A stretch of 5,875 bases of DNA from Rickettsia typhi (GCA_945878545.1 CAMCTQ010000081.1:1-5875), one strand, 5' to 3'. Positions 1 through 5,875 are shown, counted from the stretch's first letter. Numbers and translations: made by a program. The notes: generated by a model not told the origin, from the letters alone.

Positions 1-344
1 ATATTTGAATAATTAAGTTTATACCCACTAAGCTCAGAAAGTGAAGAAGCCAGCAATTTCAGAGAGATTGATCCAAATAATCTACCATCTGCACCGGATT
101 GCGTGACAAAAATTAAATGTTTATCATTCAAAATTTTTGCAGCAGCTTCCATTTTTGACTTTTCCTGAGTGTTCTTTGCTTCAAGATCATTTTGGAGTGC
201 AGCAAATTTACCTAGATTCTCTTTGGTTGCTCTTATCGCTAAACCTTGAGGCACTAAAAAATTACGTCCATATCCACTTTTGACATTAACAATTTCGCCA
301 ACTTTTCCCAGTTTTCTAACCGGTTTTATTAAAATAACTTGCAT
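1..344 (-). CDS. rplI: 50S ribosomal protein L9 (partial, C-terminus beyond left edge)
   Basis: Ribosomal protein bL9 binds 23S rRNA near the L1 stalk base of the large subunit and helps keep the reading frame during translation. The minus-strand frame gives 114 codons plus 2 nt from the ATG at 344-342. It begins [20 protein letters not shown]. The N-terminal domain shows the family signature, with [11 protein letters not shown] at about residues 24-34 followed by A-x-RAT. Residues 41-75 are Lys/Glu/Ala-rich and fit the long connecting helix. The start of the C-terminal domain is visible as [11 protein letters not shown] at about 84-93. Full-length L9 is about 150 residues or more, so at least 35 residues lie outside the window. 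It follows rpsR by 69 bp on the same strand, the usual rpsF-rpsR-rplI order. No strong ribosome binding site is seen before this start, which is chosen because it matches the family N-terminus exactly. Confidence 0.97.
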   Translation of the reverse strand, partial: MQVILIKPVRKLGKVGEIVNVKSGYGRNFLVPQGLAIRATKENLGKFAALQNDLEAKNTQEKSKMEAAAKILNDKHLIFVTQSGADGRLFGSISLKLLASSLSELSGYKLNYSN

Positions 345-383
345 GAATCTAAAACTAATATTAATTAAAACTAAACACAACCA

Positions 384-400
384 GCTTCTGACACGGAAGC
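384..400 (-). other. Small inverted repeat in the rpsR-rplI spacer
   Basis: In the 69-bp gap between rpsR and rplI the sequence GCTTC-7nt-GAAGC could form a 5-bp stem with a 7-nt loop in the operon mRNA. No T-run follows at once, so it is not a convincing terminator. It could be a processing or attenuation element or simply chance. Confidence 0.2.
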
Positions 401-413
401 AAATGCTGATTTA

Positions 414-707
414 TTACTTGCTGTGGAATACAAAAGGCAATAAAGCAATAATACGACTATGCCTTATAGACTTTTTTATGTTGCGTTGATGTTTAGAACA
501 CACATTCGTAATTCTGCTCGGTAACATCCTACCGCCTTCTGAAATAAATTTCCCAAGTAACTCGGGATCTTTGTAATCTATTTCTGGAGATCCTTCTGAA
601 CACAAAGGACAACCTTTGCGTTTTCTAAAAAACATTTTCGAGCTATTTTTATCTGAACCTGATCTTGAATCTTGATCTAGGCCATCCATATTATTTTCGT
701 AGGACAT
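414..707 (-). CDS. rpsR: 30S ribosomal protein S18, zinc-type (CxxC...CxxH)
   Basis: Ribosomal protein bS18 sits on the platform of the small subunit as a partner of S6 and contacts the central domain of 16S rRNA. The product is 97 residues. The family core is clear: FFRKRKGCPLC at 26-36, EIDYKDPELL at 42-51, SEGGRMLPSRITNVC at 56-70, and the C-terminal helix ending ALLPFV at 88-93. Cys33, Cys36, Cys70 and His73 form the four-ligand pattern of zinc-binding (C+) S18 proteins. Many proteobacterial S18 proteins lack most of these residues. The first 24 residues are a polar, low-complexity extension. Met7 or Met25 (just before FFRKRK) could be alternative starts, and no strong ribosome binding site decides between them. 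The usual KRAR stretch of the last helix is RHSR here. The gene starts 13 bp after the rpsF stop, so the two are surely co-transcribed. Confidence 0.97.
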   Translation of the reverse strand: MSYENNMDGLDQDSRSGSDKNSSKMFFRKRKGCPLCSEGSPEIDYKDPELLGKFISEGGRMLPSRITNVCSKHQRNIKKSIRHSRIIALLPFVFHSK

Positions 708-720
708 TAAGTTAATCTAT

Positions 721-1110
721 TTATTTATTATTTGATTCTTTATTTTGTTGGTTGATAGTAACATCAATTGTCTCTTCAAGATCCAGCGCCCTAGTTCTTA
801 AAACTGGAGATGGATCTTTACTTATTTCTTTTACCTTAACTAGAGACGACCTGATAATACTTTCGCTTAATTTAATTTTTCTACCTAATTCCTTTACTAG
901 GACATTATCAGCTTCTATCCCCATAAAATAATAATGGCCTTTCTTATTATTCTTGATTTCGTATGCAAGCGGTCTTAACCCCCAATATTCTGTTTTAAGA
1001 ACATTACCTTGATGGTCTTTGATAATTTTAACAAAATCATCCGCTATTTTATCAACATCTACTGATGAAATATCCTGACGAATGACGATGATGGATTCAT
1101 AAAAAGCCAT
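721..1110 (-). CDS. rpsF: 30S ribosomal protein S6
   Basis: Ribosomal protein bS6 forms a heterodimer with S18 on the 30S platform. The 129-residue product has the ferredoxin-like S6 fold signature: MAFYESIIVIRQD at the N-terminus, KTEYWGLRPLAYEIKNNKKG at about residues 39-58 and HYYFMGIEA after it. The C-terminal 25 or so residues (LEETIDVTINQQNKESNNK) are a polar tail of the kind found at variable length in the family. The ATG is preceded by GGGAGA about 8 nt upstream on the minus strand, a good ribosome binding site. It is the first gene of the rpsF-rpsR-rplI operon, with a matching promoter 47-75 bp upstream of the start codon. In some bacteria the S6:S18 complex represses its own operon by binding the mRNA leader. 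I see no clear leader structure of that type here. Confidence 0.97.
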   Translation of the reverse strand: MAFYESIIVIRQDISSVDVDKIADDFVKIIKDHQGNVLKTEYWGLRPLAYEIKNNKKGHYYFMGIEADNVLVKELGRKIKLSESIIRSSLVKVKEISKDPSPVLRTRALDLEETIDVTINQQNKESNNK

Positions 1111-1156
1111 ATAAAGAGTCTCCCAAAAATCTACTAAATTTAAATAATTAAGCGCA

Positions 1157-1185
1157 TTTATAGCAATTTAAACTAATTTATTCAA
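1157..1185 (-). promoter_or_regulatory. Sigma70-type promoter of the rpsF operon
   Basis: On the minus strand a -35 box TTGAAT (1185-1180) is separated by exactly 17 bp from a -10 box TATAAA (1162-1157). That is 4/6 and 5/6 matches to consensus with ideal spacing. The predicted start of transcription near 1150 gives a leader of about 40 nt before rpsF. In DNA this AT-rich the match is suggestive and not proven, but position and spacing fit well. Confidence 0.6.
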
Positions 1186-1218
1186 GCACAATCTTACTAT
1201 ATAATGCAAAAATGTCTG

Positions 1219-1230
1219 TAATTCGAATTA
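1219..1230. promoter_or_regulatory. 12-bp perfect palindrome, candidate operator
   Basis: TAATTCGAATTA reads the same on both strands. It lies in the divergent intergenic region between the rpsF promoter and the response-regulator promoter. Its centre is 22 bp, about two helical turns, from the centre of the second palindrome at 1240-1253. A role as a protein binding site is inferred from position and symmetry only. Confidence 0.35.
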
Positions 1231-1239
1231 AATGAATAT

Positions 1240-1253
1240 ACAAAGCGCTTTGT
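1240..1253. promoter_or_regulatory. 14-bp perfect palindrome, candidate operator
   Basis: ACAAAGCGCTTTGT is a perfect 14-bp palindrome with a GC core (AGCGCT) in an otherwise very AT-rich intergenic region. It ends 14 bp before the putative -35 box of the response-regulator gene. The lack of a loop and of a following T-run argues against a terminator. A dimeric regulator site is the more natural reading, but the cognate protein is unknown. Confidence 0.4.
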
Positions 1254-1267
1254 TAATCAAGTTTTAC

Positions 1268-1295
1268 TTGGTTGTAAAGTTGTCTGGCCTATAAT
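1268..1295 (+). promoter_or_regulatory. Putative promoter of the response-regulator gene
   Basis: A perfect -10 box TATAAT at 1290-1295 is preceded at 16 bp by a weak -35 box TTGGTT (1268-1273). Transcription would start near 1302, giving a leader of about 45 nt. The weak -35 box would fit a promoter that needs an activator or is regulated. A second TATAAT at 1200-1205 has no good -35 partner and is a less likely alternative. Confidence 0.5.
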
Positions 1296-1347
1296 GCTAC
1301 TTTAGTTAGTTATTTGTATAGAATAAAAAAAATCAGGAGACTTTACC

Positions 1348-2040
1348 GTGTCAGATAAATTACCACCTAAAATTCTAGTAATAGAATATGATGAACTATT
1401 GAATGCCAGTTTGTGCAATACTATAGAAAGATATTGGTTTGATGTAACTAGGGTTAGAAACTCAGAATCAGCAATTAGATCAGCTTCCATAAATTTACCA
1501 AATGTTGCCATAATTAGCTCTAGATTGCAGGATATTTCTGCCGTGGAGATGGCTACAAGGCTTAGAAAAATCAAAGGATTAAAGTTCCTTCCGATAGCAT
1601 TTTTAGTTGATCAAGGAGAATCAATAGAAAATTATAATATAACCAATGACGATTTTACTAAGGTTATATTCAGACCATTTACACCAAATGAGCTCATGAT
1701 TAGTATTAGGTCTTTGCTTAGGAAATCCAGCCCTGTGTTTCAGGATAAATTTATAAAGCACAAAGATATTAGTATGGACTTATCTACCTACAAAGTCTTT
1801 CGCGGTAAAAAACAGATTCATTTTGGGCCTACTGAGTTTAAAATATTGCAACTTTTTACTATGAATCCAGATAATGTTTATTCTCGCAGACAAATAATTG
1901 ATTACGTCTGGGGCGTCGACAAAGAAATAGCTTATAGAACTATAGATGTGCACATTAATCGAATCAGAAAACTAATGGATTTAGACGATGGCAGACAGGT
2001 AATTAGGACTATAAGGGCCGCTGGATACTCTTTGGATTAA
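1348..2040 (+). CDS. Orphan PhoB/OmpR-family response regulator with degenerate receiver domain
   Basis: This 230-residue protein is probably a transcription regulator. The start is GTG, fixed by AGGAGA at 1335-1340, 7 nt upstream. Residues 7-126 align with a receiver domain (KILVIEYDELL at 8-18, NDDFTKVIFRPFTPNEL at 100-116). The switch residues are lost: the phospho-acceptor Asp of PhoB (D53) is Ser57 in PNVAIISSRL, the second acidic-pocket residue is Tyr14, the conserved Thr/Ser is Val87 and the conserved Lys is Arg109. Residues 135-230 are an intact winged-helix DNA-binding domain very like PhoB (GPTEFKILQLF at 160-170, YSRRQIIDYVWG at 178-189, recognition helix RTIDVHINRIRKLM at 197-210, TIRAAGYSLD at the end). 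No histidine kinase is adjacent. The family assignment is firm; phosphorylation-independent action is inferred, as known for ChxR of Chlamydia and HP1043 of Helicobacter. Target genes are unknown. Confidence 0.9.
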   Translation: MSDKLPPKILVIEYDELLNASLCNTIERYWFDVTRVRNSESAIRSASINLPNVAIISSRLQDISAVEMATRLRKIKGLKFLPIAFLVDQGESIENYNITNDDFTKVIFRPFTPNELMISIRSLLRKSSPVFQDKFIKHKDISMDLSTYKVFRGKKQIHFGPTEFKILQLFTMNPDNVYSRRQIIDYVWGVDKEIAYRTIDVHINRIRKLMDLDDGRQVIRTIRAAGYSLD

Positions 2041-2100
2041 ATCATTCAGCGAAAAGGTTAGCAATATGTACAGCAAGACAATATGCCCAGAATATTTTAT

Positions 2101-2130
2101 TTGTTGCGTTATTAAAGAAATAGTTATAAT
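2101..2130 (+). promoter_or_regulatory. Putative promoter of the exporter-yajC-secD gene cluster
   Basis: A perfect -10 box TATAAT at 2125-2130 follows a -35-like TTGTTG (2101-2106) at 18 bp. This places a transcription start near 2137, about 27 nt before the exporter start codon. It lies in the only sizeable gap (123 bp) on the plus strand. I see no convincing terminator after the response regulator, so read-through from its promoter is also possible. Confidence 0.45.
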
Positions 2131-2163
2131 TAAGTAATATTATCGATTTATGGAATATTCTTA

Positions 2164-3924
2164 ATGTTGCAACAAAATATCAAATCATCGAAAGTTATAA
2201 AAAGGCTTTTATTAGATCATGTTAAGCCTTATAAGAAGGAGGTGTTTGTTGCGATTTTCTTTATGGTTGTAGTTGCTGCTTGTGCAGCGTTGATTGTTTG
2301 GTTAACTAAACCTGCAATTGATAAAATATTAGTTGATCGTAACAAGCACATGCTTGTTGTTATTCCGTTTGTAATGCTTGGTGTGTATGTAATAAAAGGA
2401 ATAGCAGAATATTTTCAAGGCTATATGATAAAATATGTCGGTCAGAAGATATTGACTGATATGCAAATACAAATGTACGAGCATTTGTTGTCAGCTGATC
2501 TCTCTTACATTCAATCTCAATCTTCTGGTAGATTGATTTCAAGGTTTACTAACGATATAATATTGATGCGCGGAGCTGTCTCTAACTTGCTTGTTGGTTG
2601 TGCAAAATATTTTCTTTCTGTGCTGTTTTTAATTATTATAATGTTCACTCTAGAACCATTTTTATCCATTTTTGTTTTTCTTGCTTTTCCAATAGCTATT
2701 TATCCTATTCAAAAGCTTGGCAGAAGAATGAGGAAAGTTACAGGTGATGCTCAAGAAGAGCTGAGTAACTATACTGCAAGATTAGATGAAACATTTCAGT
2801 CTATAAAAATAATAAAATCTTTTGCAGCAGAAAAAATAGAATCTAATAGAGCAAAAGAAATAACTGCAAAAATTTTAGCATTTTATAAAAGAGCAGCAAT
2901 GCTTGATTCTCTTACTTCTCCTGTCATGGAAATTTTATGTGGTCTAGCTATGGCTTGTGTTCTTTGGTATGGCGGGTTTAGAGTGATTTCTGGGCATATG
3001 ACAATTGGTGAATTATTTACTTTTATCGCTGCTTTTGTTTCCGCTTACAGACCTTTTAAGAGTTTAGTATCGCTGAATGTAAACTTACAAGAGGGGATTT
3101 CTGCAGCAAATAGAATATTTAATATTCTCGATACAAAACCATTGATTCAAGATAATGAAAAAGCGCTAAAACCTAATTTTGCATGTCCAGAGATTATTTT
3201 TGACAAAATTACTCTCAAATTCGGACCAAAAGAAGCTATAAAATTTGTTGATATAAAAATAGAAAAGGCTAAGACATATGCTATTGTTGGTAAATCTGGT
3301 AGTGGTAAAACTTCTTTAGCAAATCTATTAGTACGTTTTTACGACCCAACGGAAGGTAGGGTGCTGATAAATTCTTGTGATATAAAAGATATTTCACTAA
3401 ACTACTTGCGTAATCAGATAGCCATGGTATCTCAAGATACAATATTATTTGACTCTAGTATAGCCCAGAACATTGCTTACGGCAATTTAACAGCCACCAG
3501 GGAGGATGTAATAAATGCTGCGAAACAATCCGATGCTGATGAGTTTATCCAGAAATTAGTAGATGGTTATGATACCATTATAGGTGTAGGTGGTTCAACG
3601 TTATCAGGTGGACAAAAACAAAGACTTGCAATAGCTAGAGCTTTTCTAAAAAATTCTCCGATAATGTTATTTGATGAGGCAACCAGCGCTCTTGATCCAG
3701 AATCTGAGCAGTCAATAGTACATTCTCTTACTAAACTTCGAAAAGGGAAAACCACTTTAGTTATAACTCATAGACTTGCAAGTATTACAGATGTAGATCA
3801 AATTATTGTTATGAAAAACGGAGAAATAGAAGAACAAGGCAATCATGGACAACTAATTGACTTAAATGGAGAATATTACAAGTTGTATAATAAGCAATTG
3901 AAAGAAAAAGCTAAAACTGTATAA
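2164..3924 (+). CDS. msbA: MsbA-like ABC exporter (fused membrane and ATPase domains)
   Basis: This is a 586-residue half-transporter of the type that dimerises in the inner membrane. In MsbA, ATP hydrolysis flips lipid A-core across that membrane. The membrane domain (about 1-325) has hydrophobic segments at about 27-48, 63-82, 143-161, 165-182, 252-270 and 279-296, consistent with six helices. The ATPase domain (about 342-580) is complete: Walker A GKSGSGKT at 376-383, Q-loop Gln424, signature LSGGQ at 480-484, Walker B IMLFDEATSALD at 500-511 with catalytic Glu505, and switch His536. Phe353 may be the aromatic A-loop residue. Length and layout fit MsbA (about 580 residues), but substrate cannot be read from sequence, so another lipid or drug exporter is possible. 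The start ATG has only a weak upstream TGGA. The stop is 37 bp before yajC on the same strand, which suggests co-transcription. Confidence 0.9.
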   Translation: MLQQNIKSSKVIKRLLLDHVKPYKKEVFVAIFFMVVVAACAALIVWLTKPAIDKILVDRNKHMLVVIPFVMLGVYVIKGIAEYFQGYMIKYVGQKILTDMQIQMYEHLLSADLSYIQSQSSGRLISRFTNDIILMRGAVSNLLVGCAKYFLSVLFLIIIMFTLEPFLSIFVFLAFPIAIYPIQKLGRRMRKVTGDAQEELSNYTARLDETFQSIKIIKSFAAEKIESNRAKEITAKILAFYKRAAMLDSLTSPVMEILCGLAMACVLWYGGFRVISGHMTIGELFTFIAAFVSAYRPFKSLVSLNVNLQEGISAANRIFNILDTKPLIQDNEKALKPNFACPEIIFDKITLKFGPKEAIKFVDIKIEKAKTYAIVGKSGSGKTSLANLLVRFYDPTEGRVLINSCDIKDISLNYLRNQIAMVSQDTILFDSSIAQNIAYGNLTATREDVINAAKQSDADEFIQKLVDGYDTIIGVGGSTLSGGQKQRLAIARAFLKNSPIMLFDEATSALDPESEQSIVHSLTKLRKGKTTLVITHRLASITDVDQIIVMKNGEIEEQGNHGQLIDLNGEYYKLYNKQLKEKAKTV

Positions 3925-3961
3925 TGACTAAAAATAAAATTAAATTATAGGGAGATCTACC

Positions 3962-4420
3962 ATGATTATTAACGAAGCTTATGCGCAGGAAATTTCACAA
4001 GCAAGTACCCAAACAGACACTATAACGCTTCAAGATAGTGATGCATTGCCAAAAGCTCCTGAATCTGTGGGAAGTAACTGGACAAGTCTAGTACCAATGG
4101 TCTTGATTTTTGCTGTTTTTTACTTTTTATTAATTCGTCCACAAGAAAAGCGTCGCCGTGCTCAACAGGATGTTGTATCAGGGGTTAAAAAAGGTGAGGA
4201 AGTTTTAACTAGTTCTGGAATTATTGGTATTGTTAGTAAAATTAATGATAGTGATAATACAATAGTGCTGTCAATTGCTAAAGATGTTGAAATCAAGATG
4301 TTGAAAACATCAATTTCTGATATATTAAGCAGAACAAAAAAAGAAGAAGCAAAAGATGTTAAATCTCTAGAGAAAATAAAGGATAAGCCAGGTAATAAGG
4401 ATAAGCCAGGTAGTAAGTAA
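3962..4420 (+). CDS. yajC: Preprotein translocase subunit YajC
   Basis: YajC is a small inner-membrane protein that associates with SecD-SecF and the SecYEG channel during protein export. The 152-residue product starts MIINEAYAQE, like other alphaproteobacterial YajC proteins. A polar region follows, then one membrane helix at about 42-58 (SLVPMVLIFAVFYFLLI) directly followed by the hallmark RPQEKRRR at 59-66. The cytoplasmic domain follows, with VKKGEEVLTSSGIIGIV at 75-91 and IVLSIAKDVEIKMLK at 101-115. It is longer than typical YajC (about 110 residues), because of the N-terminal stretch and a Lys-rich C-terminal tail ending in a duplicated six-residue unit. AGGGAG at 3949-3954, 7 nt before the ATG, is a strong ribosome binding site. 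Its position just before secD, with one small gene between, supports the call. Confidence 0.95.
   Translation: MIINEAYAQEISQASTQTDTITLQDSDALPKAPESVGSNWTSLVPMVLIFAVFYFLLIRPQEKRRRAQQDVVSGVKKGEEVLTSSGIIGIVSKINDSDNTIVLSIAKDVEIKMLKTSISDILSRTKKEEAKDVKSLEKIKDKPGNKDKPGSK
4382..4417 (+). repeat. 18-bp tandem duplication at the 3' end of yajC
   Basis: Two adjacent in-frame 18-bp units, 4382-4399 and 4400-4417, differ at a single base (AAT versus AGT). They encode DKPGNK followed by DKPGSK, directly before the stop codon. This looks like a recent slippage duplication in a tail that probably tolerates length change. Confidence 0.9.
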
Positions 4421-4469
4421 CAGAGCTCACCATATTAACTAATAATAAAGAAAGAAGGTTATTGAGTAT

Positions 4470-4862
4470 ATGTTCAAAAATTTAACTCAAATATATTGTT
4501 TGGTTGTATGTTTAATAGCGTCTGTAATAATGATGGTAACCATTGGCATTATGCTTACTAGTGGGACAGATCTTGTATTAACGGAATACAAGTATATGAG
4601 TCAGCTAAGTAAGTTTACCAGCGATGAGAAATATACTGATTATCAAAAGCAGATTGACTCTAGCGATAAAGAAAAGTGGCAAACTCTTAGCAAAGATCTA
4701 ATAAAAGCTAAAAGAATTGCTGCTAGAGAGGATTATATAAATGAAATCAAGGGTAATGCTATTAGTAGCATTATTACTTGTGCTACTTGGCTTATTACAT
4801 GCTTATTCTTCTTTGTTTCCCATTGGAAAATGTACAGATGCTGCACATCCAATACTCATTAA
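4470..4862 (+). CDS. Unrecognised small membrane protein with two membrane helices, between yajC and secD
   Basis: I do not recognise this 130-residue protein. It has a hydrophobic helix at about 8-30 (IYCLVVCLIASVIMMVTIGIM within it), a polar, probably helical middle at about 36-95 rich in Lys, Asp and Glu, and a second hydrophobic helix at about 97-117. It ends in a short basic tail (HWKMYRCC at 118-125). Six cysteines lie in or next to the two helices. Both ends are probably cytoplasmic with the middle outside, as a helical hairpin; the charge pattern supports this only weakly. The pattern of two helices ending in HWK/R-basic is loosely like small DUF5671-type membrane proteins, a weak resemblance from memory. 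AGAAGG at 4453-4458 serves as ribosome binding site. It lies 49 bp after yajC and 29 bp before secD on the same strand, so it is probably a real co-transcribed gene, perhaps connected with the Sec machinery. Confidence 0.8.
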   Translation: MFKNLTQIYCLVVCLIASVIMMVTIGIMLTSGTDLVLTEYKYMSQLSKFTSDEKYTDYQKQIDSSDKEKWQTLSKDLIKAKRIAAREDYINEIKGNAISSIITCATWLITCLFFFVSHWKMYRCCTSNTH

Positions 4863-4891
4863 AACTAACCTGAGTTAATTATAAGGTAATC

Positions 4892-5875
4892 ATGCAAAAA
4901 ATATCTAGCTGGAAGGTAATATTAACAATTTTACTTAGTATTATTGCGACAATATATGTGATACCAAATTTCACTGAGAAAAAATATGATTGGCTACCGG
5001 GAGACAAAGTAAATTTAGGTCTAGATTTACGAGGTGGCTCACACTTATTGCTTGATGTTGACTTTGAAAGTTATTTGGATGGAGTTGGTCAGTCTGTGGC
5101 TGATGCTTTAAAAAAATATTTACGCCAAGAAAAAATTGGTTATAAAAATTTAGTAACCAATAAAGCTAATGTAAAATTTGATATAAAATCAATTGACGAT
5201 TTTAAAGAGATAAAAAAAATTGTTAGAAAAATCGACGCAAATCTTGATATTGGTATTACAAATAATACTGTAGCAATTGGGTATGATGAATATCAGTTAA
5301 ATCAATTACAAGACAAAGTTATTGATCAATCCATTGAAATTGTCAGAATGCGTGTTGATAGTACTGGGACCAAAGAACCAGTAATTCATAGACAAGGGGT
5401 CAAGAACATTTTGCTCCAGGTCCCAGGAGAAGAAGATCCTTCAAAACTGCGCAGCTTGCTTGGTAAAACTGCCAAACTGACGTTTCATTTAGTTGATGAA
5501 ACAGCAAATATTGAAAAAGCAGCTAATGGGCATGTTCCAAGTGGGTCAATGGTTATTCAGTCTGACGAAAACGGCCAGCAAAGTCTTATGGTGATTAAAA
5601 AGAAAGTAATCGTTAGTGGTGACGAGTTAAATAATGCTTTTGTTTCTTTTAATAAGGACTCAATGCCCGCTGTGAATTTCTCCTTCAACCATATTGGAGC
5701 AAAAAAATTTGCTGAAGCGACTAGTAAGAATCGTGGTAAAAGATTAGCAATTGTTTTAGATGAAAAAATACTTAGTGCTCCAGTAATCAATGATACTATT
5801 TTAGGAGGAGATTGTATTATTTCTGGTAATTTCACTATTGATTCTGCTTCTGAACTCGCCCTTTTACTCCGAGCT
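4892..5875 (+). CDS. secD: Protein translocase subunit SecD (partial, C-terminus beyond right edge)
   Basis: SecD works with SecF in the inner membrane, using the proton gradient to pull exported proteins through SecYEG from the periplasmic side. The visible 328 codons hold the first membrane helix (about 8-25), the conserved VNLGLDLRGGSHLLLDVD at 40-57, and the large periplasmic P1 domain. That domain includes DQSIEIVRMRVDSTGTKEP at 145-163, ILLQVPGEEDPSKL at 173-186, GKTAKLTFHLVDE at 191-203, and the segment RLAIVLDEKILSAPVIN at 284-300. It stops at ELALLLRA, just where the membrane region (usually GALPAPL and five more helices) should begin. About a third or more of the protein is therefore missing. 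AAGG at 4883-4886, 5 nt before the ATG, is the ribosome binding site. The sequence closely resembles Rickettsia SecD as I remember it, and is the strongest hint to the organism. Confidence 0.97.
   Translation, partial: MQKISSWKVILTILLSIIATIYVIPNFTEKKYDWLPGDKVNLGLDLRGGSHLLLDVDFESYLDGVGQSVADALKKYLRQEKIGYKNLVTNKANVKFDIKSIDDFKEIKKIVRKIDANLDIGITNNTVAIGYDEYQLNQLQDKVIDQSIEIVRMRVDSTGTKEPVIHRQGVKNILLQVPGEEDPSKLRSLLGKTAKLTFHLVDETANIEKAANGHVPSGSMVIQSDENGQQSLMVIKKKVIVSGDELNNAFVSFNKDSMPAVNFSFNHIGAKKFAEATSKNRGKRLAIVLDEKILSAPVINDTILGGDCIISGNFTIDSASELALLLRA

Noticed and set aside
280..489. Open frame of 69 codons on the plus strand
   Set aside because: It runs antisense across the rplI start, the spacer and the rpsR end. 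There is no ribosome binding site and no family resemblance.
1302..1574. Open frame of 90 codons on the minus strand
   Set aside because: It is antisense to the start of the response regulator, whose frame has clear homology and a good ribosome binding site.
1348..2040. The response regulator as a pseudogene
   Set aside because: The frame is intact over the full family length, has a good ribosome binding site, and the DNA-binding domain is well conserved. Only the phosphorylation residues are lost.
2062..2085. Repeated CAATATG (2062-2068 and 2079-2085) after the response regulator, considered as a terminator
   Set aside because: The two copies are in direct and not inverted orientation, so they cannot pair, and no stem followed by a T-run is present.
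2153..2160. 8-bp palindrome GAATATTC next to the exporter start codon
   Set aside because: Short AT-rich palindromes are expected by chance in DNA of this composition.
2360..2542. Open frame of 60 codons on the minus strand
   Set aside because: It lies wholly inside the ABC exporter gene on the opposite strand, with no supporting signal.
3567..3755. Open frame of 62 codons on the minus strand
   Set aside because: It is antisense to the conserved ATPase motifs of the exporter, so it is a by-product of that coding sequence.
5557..5835. Open frame of 92 codons on the minus strand
   Set aside because: It is antisense to the conserved periplasmic domain of SecD, with no resemblance to a known protein.

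Overview
The window is AT-rich (roughly two thirds A+T by eye) and looks like the chromosome of an alphaproteobacterium of the order Rickettsiales, most likely Rickettsiaceae or a close relative. The best evidence is the SecD fragment. Its long runs (LGLDLRGGSHLLL, DQSIEIVRMRVDSTGTKEP, GKTAKLTFHLVDE) and the S6 and S18 sequences match what I remember of Rickettsia proteins. This placement rests on recollection, not on a search. No mobile element, phage gene, tRNA, rRNA or CRISPR array is visible.

Left part (1-1110, minus strand): the classic ribosomal operon rpsF-rpsR-rplI (S6, S18, L9), read right to left. rplI runs off the left edge and lacks its C-terminus. A good sigma70-type promoter for the operon lies at 1157-1185. 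The S18 protein carries a complete CxxC...CxxH set, as in zinc-binding S18 proteins.

Middle (1111-1347): a divergent intergenic region with promoters facing both ways. Between them lie two perfect palindromes (12 and 14 bp), with centres 22 bp, or about two helical turns, apart. To the right is an orphan PhoB/OmpR-type response regulator (1348-2040). Its DNA-binding domain is intact, but its receiver domain has lost the phospho-acceptor Asp and the other switch residues. It is probably a phosphorylation-independent regulator.

Right part (2164-5875, plus strand): an MsbA-like ABC exporter, then yajC, a small unrecognised two-helix membrane protein, and the first 328 codons of secD, which runs off the right edge. 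These genes are 28 to 49 bp apart and probably form one envelope operon: lipid export plus the YajC-SecD accessory of the Sec translocon. The main points of interest are the degenerate response regulator with the palindromic region before it, the unknown membrane protein between yajC and secD, and the zinc-type S18.
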